Part shown: in pieces, positions 17,513 to 25,948 of the stretch
Numbering within the stretch: the first letter of the stretch is position 1
Layout: the number at the start of each line of letters is the position of its first letter
Origin: Hymenobacter tibetensis
Lineage (GTDB): Bacteria; Bacteroidota; Bacteroidia; Cytophagales; Hymenobacteraceae
DNA length: 64,000 nucleotides
NCBI RefSeq assembly: GCF_022827545.1
Contig: NZ_CP094669.1
Location: 4,891,001-4,955,000, forward strand
Direction of reading: 5' to 3'
Position numbers and translations under genes: made by a program
The notes under the pieces: model-generated
What the model was told of the DNA's origin: nothing
The model's database searches: none
What the model saw: only the letters and a program-made list of their open reading frames with translations

Positions 17513-19831
17513 ATGCTACCTGCTCTTTCCTCTTTTCTGCTGCTCGACCCCCACGGTGATGCCCGCGTTCCGGTAGGTTATGCTGTCGTCGCCACCGAGT
17601 TGGAATGGCTGCGCGAAACTACTAGCATCGGCCTCTCAGCGCCGCCCATCGTGGTACGCGGCCTTGAGCTCACACGGTGGGTAAGGAAGTGGTGGGAAGC
17701 GCGGGGCGGCGAGTGTCAGGAGTTAGTTTCACCCGGTTACACGCTCCAACGCTTGGTAGCTACTTTGCCTACCGCTACCGCTCAGGCCATAGCCGAGGAA
17801 TTGCATACCCATTGGGGAGCCGACACGTGGCCCGCTCCGCTCACGCTGCCGGCCGTCCTCACCGCGCTATATCCGGCCGCCCAGGCATTGTGGAAGTCAG
17901 ACTCTAATAACGAACCTGCTGCCGTAGCGGCTATTGCCGGGCAGTGGCTAGCTTGGCTGCACCATACCGACCAAGTTGAGTGGCCCTCGCAACACGTCGC
18001 CTTGCTAACCGCATGGCTGGCTGAGTGGGAAAAAGCTGCCCCCCAGGCAGCCCTGCTGATGCCGCTTGACCCGGCAATGGCTCTGACTACTTACCAGGCC
18101 TGGGTAGGATTGGCCCCGGCTCCGCTAGCCCGGCCTTTGCGCCAGGCTTTCGCTTGGGCTGGACCTTGCCCAGCGCCTGTGCCCGCCCCGTGGTCCGCCG
18201 CTGCCCGGCAGTACTGGGAAACCGACCTGCCGCGCTACGTAGATGCCCGACCTACCGGCACCGAGGCTAGCTTAGCAGTTGCCGCTTGGTGGGCGCAAAC
18301 CAATAACCAACTCTTACATCCCGACTTGCTACCACTAGTTCTCAACGTAGCCGTGCAGTACGTTTCCCAGCACCGAGCGGCCCTCACAGCTGACCTTCTG
18401 CGCACTTTGCGGGCTAGTATGGCTCCCGAAGATTATGCTCGGTTGGTTCGCTACCTGCCCCCACCCGAGCCCGGCCCCCTGCCTGATGAGCCCGAGGCGG
18501 TGTTGCGTTGGACGACCGACGAGTACCTTCCTTACCGCCTCTGGCAAGCGACCCTTGACCAGCCCGACGAAGCTGCCATTGCCACCGTGCGTCATCACGC
18601 GTTGGCATTTGGTGCGTGGCTGCTGACCACTTACCCCGCTCGCTTGGTTGGGGCTACTCATCCTTATCAGCATCTCTATTGGGCTCAACCCAATCGGGTA
18701 CTTCCCCAGTCTCCCAACGAGGTGGTGGTATGGGTAATTGCTGACGGACTGAGTTGGGCTGATGCCCGCTTCGTAGCCCAAAAAACAGGCGAATTGTCCG
18801 CCAACCGTCTATCTACTACCGAAGCAGCCCGTTGCTTTGGCCTGCTGCCTACTATCACTCATTTTACCAAAGTGCCAGTACGGGCGGGTATCCCTTACCA
18901 AAACACCTTAGGTCGTCTGCCTGAGTTGGCCTCCGCTGCTACTGCTGACGTGCGCGACAGTCAAGATCCTGTGCAACGTGCCAGCCAACTTGCCGGCGGC
19001 CAACTTCTAGTCTGGAAGCCTTTGCAACCCGATGCCGCCTATCACGAATCAGCTGAAGCTTCCGTGGTGCGCCGCAATGCGTTGGGCATTCTTACTACTT
19101 TGGCCCAAACCATTGTGGACGTAGCCCAGGAAATTCCCCGCTCTCTGGCCCTGCGGGTATTGCTCACCACCGACCACGGCCGCATGGCCGGCCTTGGCAC
19201 TCGCGCTGTGACCGTGCCCGAGGGTTTCGAAGCCCACGGCCGAGTAGCTTACCGCTTGGTCCCTGGTCCACCCCCTGCACCTTCCCCCGATATTGAATGG
19301 CTTGACCCCGAGTTTTTCAGCTTACCCGGCTGGGCTGGGGTAGTGCGCGACGAGCGCAGCTTTCGTAAGCTACGCAAAGATGGCAGCCAAGCCGGAGGCC
19401 CCGACAACTTCTCTCACGGTGGTATCTGGCCCGAAGAAGTGGTAGTGCCATGGCTCACAATCCAGCGCGATGCCGTGCCCATCAAAATTACAGGTAGCGC
19501 TACCGGCCGGGCACGAGCGGGGAGTACCGGTACGATTACCCTACAGCTGTTCAACGAAGCCGACCGCCCCGTTCGCTTACGGCGGCTTCAAATTAGCTGG
19601 ACGGGTACCCCACCTTTTGAAGCTGAAGTCAGTACGACCCTGTCCGGCCAGCAAAGCACGTCTGTTTCCGTGCCACTCTCGAATTGGCCCGATGGTTTGC
19701 GCATCGGCACGGCTACTTTATTTATCACCGTCGAGCTGGCTGATGGCCGCGAGCAGCAGTTTTCGCTAACTAATCAACTCAGCACCGACGAATTTCAAAC
19801 TCGCCAGGTCGACCTGCTCGGCGACCTCTAA
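17513..19831 (+). CDS. pglZ: PglZ-domain protein (alkaline-phosphatase superfamily), BREX core
   Basis: The 772-residue protein has a helical N-terminal half and an alkaline-phosphatase-like core. The core includes VVVWVIADGLSWADARF at about residues 402-418 (metal-binding Asp and nucleophile region) and VLLTTDHGRMAGLG at about 547-560, whose DHG supplies metal ligands. It continues with DNFSHGGIWPEEVVVPWLTI at about 628-647 (His ligand). A beta-rich C-terminal domain of about 120 residues follows (TGTITLQLFNEADRPVRLRR). PglZ is the marker protein of all BREX types and is thought to act as a nuclease or phosphodiesterase within the complex. The gene lies between BrxC-like and BrxL-like genes in the order expected for type 4. 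Confidence 0.88.
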   Translation: MLPALSSFLLLDPHGDARVPVGYAVVATELEWLRETTSIGLSAPPIVVRGLELTRWVRKWWEARGGECQELVSPGYTLQRLVATLPTATAQAIAEELHTHWGADTWPAPLTLPAVLTALYPAAQALWKSDSNNEPAAVAAIAGQWLAWLHHTDQVEWPSQHVALLTAWLAEWEKAAPQAALLMPLDPAMALTTYQAWVGLAPAPLARPLRQAFAWAGPCPAPVPAPWSAAARQYWETDLPRYVDARPTGTEASLAVAAWWAQTNNQLLHPDLLPLVLNVAVQYVSQHRAALTADLLRTLRASMAPEDYARLVRYLPPPEPGPLPDEPEAVLRWTTDEYLPYRLWQATLDQPDEAAIATVRHHALAFGAWLLTTYPARLVGATHPYQHLYWAQPNRVLPQSPNEVVVWVIADGLSWADARFVAQKTGELSANRLSTTEAARCFGLLPTITHFTKVPVRAGIPYQNTLGRLPELASAATADVRDSQDPVQRASQLAGGQLLVWKPLQPDAAYHESAEASVVRRNALGILTTLAQTIVDVAQEIPRSLALRVLLTTDHGRMAGLGTRAVTVPEGFEAHGRVAYRLVPGPPPAPSPDIEWLDPEFFSLPGWAGVVRDERSFRKLRKDGSQAGGPDNFSHGGIWPEEVVVPWLTIQRDAVPIKITGSATGRARAGSTGTITLQLFNEADRPVRLRRLQISWTGTPPFEAEVSTTLSGQQSTSVSVPLSNWPDGLRIGTATLFITVELADGREQQFSLTNQLSTDEFQTRQVDLLGDL

Positions 19832-19845
19832 CTATTTCTGCTCCG

Positions 19846-21330
19846 ATGGCTCTTACTTCTGATGAATTATTCGGTGGTCTCTTTGACGAAGGCACTCTGT
19901 CCATGCCTAACCTCGTGAACGGTGTTGACCTGGTTGCGCTCGAAGCCAAAGTTGTGCGGGTTTTCGGCAACGTGTCCATCGACAAGCGTCGCCTGCCTGC
20001 TTCCAAGTTGCAAAGTCGGGGCATCCCTGGTTATGTGGCCGAGTGGGTACTTGAATCCAGAGCCCCTGGCCGCGGGCCTCTTTCTGCTGAAGATGCCGCC
20101 ACAGTGTTGGAGTGGGCGGCCCGCGTTGTACCCAAGGCCGACGAGGGCAACCTCATCCGCAACCGCCTCCTTAATGGCGAGGCCGTGCGTATCCTCACGC
20201 CCGTGCAGGTAGATGTGAACCTGACCGGCAAAAAAGCTGAACGTGTGGCCAAGCTGCCCATGATTGGTGAGGAGAGGGCGCAGATTGCCGAACACCTGCT
20301 CGAAGCATACCCCGCCCTGCTTCAACAAGGGATGTGGGGGGTGGCCCAGCTGCTTTACATCCGCGATCAAGGCATTGTCATCACCGAGTTCCAGCCCATG
20401 CAATCTACTGTGGACTTGAACCGTTGGCGCGAAGCCCGGCGCGAGTTCAGTCTCCCGGAATGGCGCTCCTTGCTTATGCTCACCATGGGCTACAATCCCG
20501 CTGCCTATACCCCCGAAGCTCAATTACTAGTGTTGGCTCGTCTCTTACCATTGGTGCAAAAAAACGTGCATCTCATGGAACTAGCCCCCAAGGGAACAGG
20601 CAAAAGCTACGTGTACGAGAATATTTCTCCCCTTGTGCGTCTTATCAGCGGCGGCAATGTGTCGCCAGCCGTGCTTTTTGTCAATAACCAAACCAACCAG
20701 CCCGGCATTTTGGCCCGCTATGCTGTTGTTGTACTCGATGAAGTACAGACTCTAAAATTCGAGAACCCAGCCGAAATTGTCGGCGGCCTTAAGGGTTACT
20801 TAGCTAACGGTAAAATATCGCGGGGCGGCAAGCACGAAATGGCTTCCGACTGCGGATTCGTGTTATTGGCCAACATCACCCTTGATGCAAACCAGCGGCC
20901 TGCTCGCCAATCCATTGTAAGTGAGTTGCCCGTCTTCTTGCAGGAAACAGCCTTTCTCGACCGTATTCGAGGCCTTATCCCAGGCTGGCAAATACCTAAG
21001 CTCTCTCCTACCAGTTTCGCCGAACAGAGTGGCCTCAAAGCTGATTATTTCAGTGATATTCTGCTGCTGCTGCGTCAGGACTTAGAAATTGACGCTTACT
21101 GCGCCCGCCACATTAACCTTGGCCCAGATGCCTATCAGCGCAATCAGGAAAGTGTTCGGGCCTTGTCCAGTGGCTACATGAAACTTCTCTTCCCCCACGG
21201 TGAGGTTAATGACGCTGACTTTAAAAAGTACTGTGTCCAACCTGCCACCGACCTACGCCAAGGTGTATGGGACCAGCTTTACAACCTCGACCCCGAGTAT
21301 CGCAAGTATGGGCAATTCGTTGCCCCCTAA
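19846..21330 (+). CDS. brxL: BrxL-like AAA+ protein, short form without a visible Lon protease domain
   Basis: The 494-residue product begins NGVDLVALEAKVVRVFGNVS and continues KGIP-like SRGIPGYVAEWVLE and LLNGEAVRILTPVQVDVNLT, the BrxL N-terminal region. Walker A is ELAPKGTGKSYVYENIS (about 245-261), Walker B VVVLDEVQTLKFENP (about 293-307), and VFLQETAFLDRIRGLIPGW carries the sensor and arginine-finger region. BrxL proteins of type 1 systems are about 680 residues and end in a Lon-like domain. Here the protein ends about 40 residues after a helical segment, DLRQGVWDQLYNLDPEYRKY, with no Ser-Lys protease motif. The stop is followed 10 bases later by the cysteine desulfurase start, so this looks like the native end, not a fresh truncation. 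Confidence 0.85.
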   Translation: MALTSDELFGGLFDEGTLSMPNLVNGVDLVALEAKVVRVFGNVSIDKRRLPASKLQSRGIPGYVAEWVLESRAPGRGPLSAEDAATVLEWAARVVPKADEGNLIRNRLLNGEAVRILTPVQVDVNLTGKKAERVAKLPMIGEERAQIAEHLLEAYPALLQQGMWGVAQLLYIRDQGIVITEFQPMQSTVDLNRWREARREFSLPEWRSLLMLTMGYNPAAYTPEAQLLVLARLLPLVQKNVHLMELAPKGTGKSYVYENISPLVRLISGGNVSPAVLFVNNQTNQPGILARYAVVVLDEVQTLKFENPAEIVGGLKGYLANGKISRGGKHEMASDCGFVLLANITLDANQRPARQSIVSELPVFLQETAFLDRIRGLIPGWQIPKLSPTSFAEQSGLKADYFSDILLLLRQDLEIDAYCARHINLGPDAYQRNQESVRALSSGYMKLLFPHGEVNDADFKKYCVQPATDLRQGVWDQLYNLDPEYRKYGQFVAP

Positions 21331-21340
21331 TTATCTATCA

Positions 21341-22516
21341 ATGTCCCCGCTCATTTATCTCGACCACCACGCCACCACGCCCTGTGACCCAGTAGTTGTA
21401 GAGACTATGCTGCCCTACTTTACGGCACAATTCGGTAACCCGTCTTCCGCTCACTTCGCTGGCAGCCGGGCTGCCGATGCTGTGCAGTTGGCCCGTGAGC
21501 AAGTGGCGGCATTAGTGGGTGCTCAACCCGGTGAGGTCATTTTCACTAGTGGCGCCACAGAAGCCAACAACTTGGCCCTACTTGGTTATGCCCGGGCCGC
21601 GCAAGCAACCAACCCGCGCCGTCGCATCATCATTTCGGCTATTGAGCACAAAGCCATTACCAATCCAGCCAAGCAGCTCGTGCGTGAAGGCTTTGAAGTG
21701 ATTGTTCTTCCCGTTGATGCACAAGGAACAGTAAGTATGGCGGCGGCGGCAGAAGCCATAAATGCTAATACGCTTCTGGTTTCCATCCATGCTGCTAATG
21801 GGGAGGTTGGTACCATCCAGCCCATAGCCGCGCTAGCCCAACTTGCCCACGCCGCCGGAGCCCTGATGCACACCGATGCCGCTCAAGCCGTCGGCAAAAT
21901 CCCGGTTGACATGCTAGCCTGGGGCGTCGATATGCTCTCCCTAAGCGGCCATAAGCTCTACGGCCCCCAAGGCATAGGAGCCCTCATTGTGCGTCACCCC
22001 CGCCGTACCCAGCTCGAACCACTCGGCTACGGTGGTGGCCAAGAGCGCAACTGGCGCTCAGGCACCCTCAATGTTCCCGGTATCGTCGGCCTGGGTGCCG
22101 CCTGCAGCCGTTGCGCCCAGGTATTACCTGAGGAAAGTACCCGCCTAGCAACATTGCGCGACGCATTCGAAATGGATGTTCTAAAAGCCGTGCCCAACGC
22201 TTACCGCAACGGCAACACCCAAAACCGGCTACCTCACAATGCTAGTCTAACCTTTCCGGGTATTGAAGCCGATGCTCTATTAGCTCGCCTGCCGACCCTG
22301 GCTCTCAGTACTGGCTCTGCCTGCGACGCTGGTACCATTGAGCCGTCTCCCATACTGTTAGCTTTAGGGCTTTCTCGTGATAATGCCCGCGCCACTGTAA
22401 GAGTAGGGATGGGACGGTTTAATACAGCAGAAGAAGTGATTGAGGCCAGAGTGACACTAGAGGTTCAGATCGTCAAACTTAGAAGACTGCTTGCGGACTC
22501 TTTTTATAAATCTTGA
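21341..22516 (+). CDS. dndA: Cysteine desulfurase (DndA/IscS-like) within the BREX cluster
   Basis: A PLP-dependent class V aminotransferase of 391 residues that takes sulfur from cysteine as an enzyme persulfide. I start at the ATG at 21341 (MSPLIYLDHHATTPCDPVV); the frame is open further upstream but overlaps brxL. Visible are the N-terminal YLDHHATTP block, FTSGATEANNLAL, the PLP-binding SLSGHKLYGPQGIGAL near residue 204, and the active-site cysteine loop STGSACDAGTIEPSP near 322-336. The family more often has SACTSG, so the Asp after Cys is slightly unusual. Its position directly after brxL suggests it feeds sulfur to the BrxP/DndC-like protein, as DndA does for DndC. A housekeeping role is less likely here. 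Confidence 0.85.
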   Translation: MSPLIYLDHHATTPCDPVVVETMLPYFTAQFGNPSSAHFAGSRAADAVQLAREQVAALVGAQPGEVIFTSGATEANNLALLGYARAAQATNPRRRIIISAIEHKAITNPAKQLVREGFEVIVLPVDAQGTVSMAAAAEAINANTLLVSIHAANGEVGTIQPIAALAQLAHAAGALMHTDAAQAVGKIPVDMLAWGVDMLSLSGHKLYGPQGIGALIVRHPRRTQLEPLGYGGGQERNWRSGTLNVPGIVGLGAACSRCAQVLPEESTRLATLRDAFEMDVLKAVPNAYRNGNTQNRLPHNASLTFPGIEADALLARLPTLALSTGSACDAGTIEPSPILLALGLSRDNARATVRVGMGRFNTAEEVIEARVTLEVQIVKLRRLLADSFYKS

Positions 22517-22558
22517 TCCTCATTTAGCTCTAAAATATACTTTCCAAATCATAGTTAT

Positions 22559-23692
22559 ATGCCATTCAAAAAGTTTAATATCATTACTGAAGAGGATTTA
22601 CTTAAGTCTGAGGGAGGACCAAATATGCTACAAGCCATCAAATTCAATGGCCCTCGTCATTTACTGGTAACGGGCCCACCCGGTAGTGGAAAAACAACCA
22701 TTAGTCTGCTACGTGCCACTCGCGAAATACACAAGGGCAAGGCTATCAAACTACTTACCTATCAGCATCTGCTACGATACAGTTTGCTCGGTGTGGCTGA
22801 TCCGGTGCTTCAACCACACATCATTACTATGTATCGTTGGCTAACCGACAACTTCAGTATTAATCCGGAAAGCCATAGTGTAGCCGAAATGGTAAGCCTC
22901 ATGATAGGTAAAGGCCAGCAGTACGATGAGATTCTAGTAGATGAAGGTCAAGATCTGCCCCGTCACCTATATGAAGCATTACCTACTCTTGCAAGGCGGC
23001 TATCGGTAGGGGCGGATACTGGACAAATGCTTCACAGCAAGGGCACAAAGAGCAAGGATATTGGCCAGGCCTTAGAAACGCATCAGGAAGTCGTAGAATT
23101 TTCGCTCCAGTTTAATTACCGCAATTACTTCGAAACGTACGATTTCGCACGCCAATTTATGCCACTGGGCAACCGCGATAATATTGCGCTGCAAAATATG
23201 CCGAAGGGCAAAGGGGGCCTTGACCGCCGGCCCATTATCGTACAGACAGCTAACGAGAAAAAAACTCTTGAACAGATCTATAACCTACTAATTGATAATG
23301 AGTCAGTGAACGTAGCTGTGTTGTTTTTCTATACGCACGAAGTAGACGCCTGGTGTCGCAAAATTCAAGCTAGGCTAAACCAAGACAGGCTAGACTTACG
23401 CATCAGTCGCTTCCATAGCGACATGAGTGATTACGAGCGTGAGAAAGAAGCTGAAACCATGCAAAATTTTGTGGTTACTACTTACAAATCTATCAAAGGG
23501 CTAGAGTTTCAAACCGTTATTATGCCCAGCATGGAATATGCGAGCATCCGACCGAAGATTGAAACGCCTCAGCACTATTACGTGGCCTGTACACGCGCTA
23601 CTGAAAAGCTGTATTTGCTATATCAGGGCGATAAAAAGCCTGACTGGCTTCTAAAGTTTCGCACCGACTCTTATGTGCATCATGCATTCTGA
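22559..23692 (+). CDS. Minimal UvrD/Rep-like superfamily 1 helicase
   Basis: This 377-residue protein has the superfamily 1 motifs in compact form. Motif I is VTGPPGSGKTTISLL (about 38-52) and motif II is EILVDEGQDLPRHLYEAL (about 122-139, DEGQ). A Q-rich motif IV region FNYRNYFETYDFARQF follows, then motif V TTYKSIKGLEFQTVIMPS and motif VI YYVACTRATEKLYLLY near the C-terminus. It is about half the length of UvrD, lacking most 1B/2B insertions, as seen in helicases of several defence systems. It starts 42 bases after the cysteine desulfurase and precedes three further genes on the same strand. The sequence is less GC-rich than the BREX core, hinting at a separate origin. Confidence 0.82.
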   Translation: MPFKKFNIITEEDLLKSEGGPNMLQAIKFNGPRHLLVTGPPGSGKTTISLLRATREIHKGKAIKLLTYQHLLRYSLLGVADPVLQPHIITMYRWLTDNFSINPESHSVAEMVSLMIGKGQQYDEILVDEGQDLPRHLYEALPTLARRLSVGADTGQMLHSKGTKSKDIGQALETHQEVVEFSLQFNYRNYFETYDFARQFMPLGNRDNIALQNMPKGKGGLDRRPIIVQTANEKKTLEQIYNLLIDNESVNVAVLFFYTHEVDAWCRKIQARLNQDRLDLRISRFHSDMSDYEREKEAETMQNFVVTTYKSIKGLEFQTVIMPSMEYASIRPKIETPQHYYVACTRATEKLYLLYQGDKKPDWLLKFRTDSYVHHAF

Positions 23693-23723
23693 GTAAGTAC
23701 CTTGCAGTTTTAAGACCTGTTAT

Positions 23724-25922
23724 ATGCCTCGTCCCTCACTCAGTAAGATCTATTCTGCAGGCGCCAGACAAGCCGAACTCATTGAGTTGTGTAAGCAGAG
23801 GGGACTGCCAATTCAAAACTCCAAGGGAGGAAAATTGACGAACGAAGCCTTGAAAAGGCAGTTAGACGACTTTTCTGCGGACCAAGGAAATATATCAGCT
23901 CTCCCAGCAGCGGAAGAAGCTTCTCATGTATCAGGTAGTGCTAACCGGACTGAGGAAATTCTCAAAGCTGATGACGATACCTCTGCACGTTCTGTTGATA
24001 CCAAACTTGTCGATAGTACCTCTGAGGCTGTAGAAGCAGAGCCGCAGGCAGTTAAATGGGAGCAAGGATCATCCATGTCTTTGCAGCCCGAACTGTTTCC
24101 CATCTTTTCTCCGCCTGCAGCACCGCACTCGTCGGCAGTCACTCCGGAGCTAATCATTACTAACCCAGACAATTTAGAAGAGACAAGTTTTGAGCGAGAT
24201 ACCGCTGGTATTTTGCTTCCATCTGAGCAAGTGGCAGTCGCCCAGTTTACGAAAGTCCAAGATCATTCCATTAACAAGGTTGACGCAACGCATGGTGCAA
24301 GCAGTAGGCTCACCTTTACGGAAGAGGTCAAATCGTCGCCTCGGTCTCGGCCTGATGGACCCTATTACCTCCAACTCTCGCATAGCAAGCTAGCCACCAG
24401 CCTTAGCAGAGGTGTATTTATTCCTGTTGCACTAGATCCGGACCCAGAGCTGCAGCGAATGCGCTCAGGTGATTTACTATCTAAGTATCCAAACTGTCTA
24501 CCACTGTTACATGGACGGCTTGCATCGTTTTCGGACCAGGACGTTTTGGTAGAGTTAACGCTACGCCCCAGTGAAGTAAATCAGCTTGTTGAATACGGCT
24601 CAATTTACGCCTACCTAGAGCCGTTGCCTGTTTCTCGCATCCAAAGCCTAACATTTGCTAATGCTGATGCTCTCGCAGATATTCAAGCTGATGCTCTCAC
24701 GTACAAAAACTTCTTTCTGCCTCAGCAACGAATAATGCTTTTGTCAGAGGGGAAAATAGTGCCGCTGATTGAATTGCCACCTGACACTGAGGTCCACATC
24801 TCGGAAGCACCTAACGCCGACAATTGGATTCCACGACTACAGCAGTTTGATCAACAGCTTGGTTTGTTTGGCTACCTGAAGCACGCTCCATTGTTAGCTG
24901 CTAATACCACTCAAACGGTTCAAGATTATTCAGCTGAATTCCAGTATGCACTTAGCTTGCTAAACACGACGGTGGCTACGCCTCCACCTGCATCTGGCAG
25001 CGAGTTGTTACTGCGAACATTACTGCGGATAAATCCTTCATTTCCTCAAACGGCTGGGCAAATGTTGCTCTCAGCTTTAGTAGATAGCATCTACGCTGGA
25101 ACTGAGGCATCTTTAGAGTGGGCTACGCAGTTGTTAGCAAATGTCATTGCTCAATCGTCATCCATTGTAGGAAAGCACTCTGGTTTGCAAGACTTGGAAG
25201 AAACGCAACGCCAAATTGACTTACTCAAAACCTCTCGCACAAATTATCAAGACGCGTTAGCCGCTATTGCCCGTGGTGGTCGCCAGTCCATCCCCAAAGT
25301 GCCTTTCGCAGCCGTTGTGCTTCTAATCAAGCACCCGAACCGTGCCCGTAGCAGTGCCGATAAACAAGCTGTGCTCGATGTACTCGGCAAAGCTGCCGAC
25401 CGCGGTGCATTAGCTTCGCCACAGCTGGAATGGCTGCTTGCTATTCTTGGCTTGTACTATACCTATTCTCGTCTGACCCGTGAAGATCCAAACTTGCACA
25501 TTCGCAACCCTAACTTAGCAGCCCTTGCGCGACCATTGCATCGGCTGCGTTTCGACATGGACCATTTTGCTGACCGCGTTGTTGTTGAAACCGTGTTCCG
25601 TGTTGCCTCCGAAGGCAAGGTAATATCGGATAGGCTTGCCTATCTAGGGCCAGATGATGAACAGGCTACGACTATAGAATTACCGTTACGTGCGACGGGT
25701 TTTTCATCGGCACAGACTCTATTCGATGCTCCAACCAAACCTGTCGTTAACTCGACTACGGTGACTGCTTCTATGCCGTCCAATGATTTAATTCTTCACC
25801 AAAGTGTGTTACGCAAAATGCTGGCACTATTTGCCCCTGAACAGTTTGAGCAACTACTTCTACCCAGCTTCACTCCGGCTGAGCAGACGTTGCTACGTCA
25901 GGTTCTAGCATTCAAACAGTAG
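23724..25922 (+). CDS. Large protein of unknown function with SAP/HeH-like N-terminus
   Basis: The 732-residue product starts with a helix-extension-helix segment (RQAELIELCKQRGLPIQNSK followed by LTNEALKRQLDDF, about residues 14-51) that resembles SAP-type DNA-binding motifs. Residues of about 55-205 are low-complexity and Ser/Glu/Ala-rich, probably a disordered linker. A folded core begins at YYLQLSHSKLATSLSRGVFI (about 213) and includes PLLHGRLASFSDQDVLVELT and YLEPLPVSRIQSLTFAN. A helical C-terminal half follows (ALAAIARGGRQSIPKVPF, LEWLLAILGLYYTYSRLT). I do not recognise the core. It sits between helicase and methyltransferase-like genes with short gaps (31 and 26 bases), so it is likely a DNA-binding subunit of the same complex. 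Confidence 0.6.
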   Translation: MPRPSLSKIYSAGARQAELIELCKQRGLPIQNSKGGKLTNEALKRQLDDFSADQGNISALPAAEEASHVSGSANRTEEILKADDDTSARSVDTKLVDSTSEAVEAEPQAVKWEQGSSMSLQPELFPIFSPPAAPHSSAVTPELIITNPDNLEETSFERDTAGILLPSEQVAVAQFTKVQDHSINKVDATHGASSRLTFTEEVKSSPRSRPDGPYYLQLSHSKLATSLSRGVFIPVALDPDPELQRMRSGDLLSKYPNCLPLLHGRLASFSDQDVLVELTLRPSEVNQLVEYGSIYAYLEPLPVSRIQSLTFANADALADIQADALTYKNFFLPQQRIMLLSEGKIVPLIELPPDTEVHISEAPNADNWIPRLQQFDQQLGLFGYLKHAPLLAANTTQTVQDYSAEFQYALSLLNTTVATPPPASGSELLLRTLLRINPSFPQTAGQMLLSALVDSIYAGTEASLEWATQLLANVIAQSSSIVGKHSGLQDLEETQRQIDLLKTSRTNYQDALAAIARGGRQSIPKVPFAAVVLLIKHPNRARSSADKQAVLDVLGKAADRGALASPQLEWLLAILGLYYTYSRLTREDPNLHIRNPNLAALARPLHRLRFDMDHFADRVVVETVFRVASEGKVISDRLAYLGPDDEQATTIELPLRATGFSSAQTLFDAPTKPVVNSTTVTASMPSNDLILHQSVLRKMLALFAPEQFEQLLLPSFTPAEQTLLRQVLAFKQ

Positions 25923-25948
25923 ACATATTATTCATTGTATTTATTTCT

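Noticed and set aside
6458..22516. Canonical Dnd (dndBCDE) phosphorothioation operon
   Set aside because: Only DndA- and DndC-like genes are seen; no DndB, DndD or DndE homologue was recognised, while PglZ, BrxC and BrxL are present.
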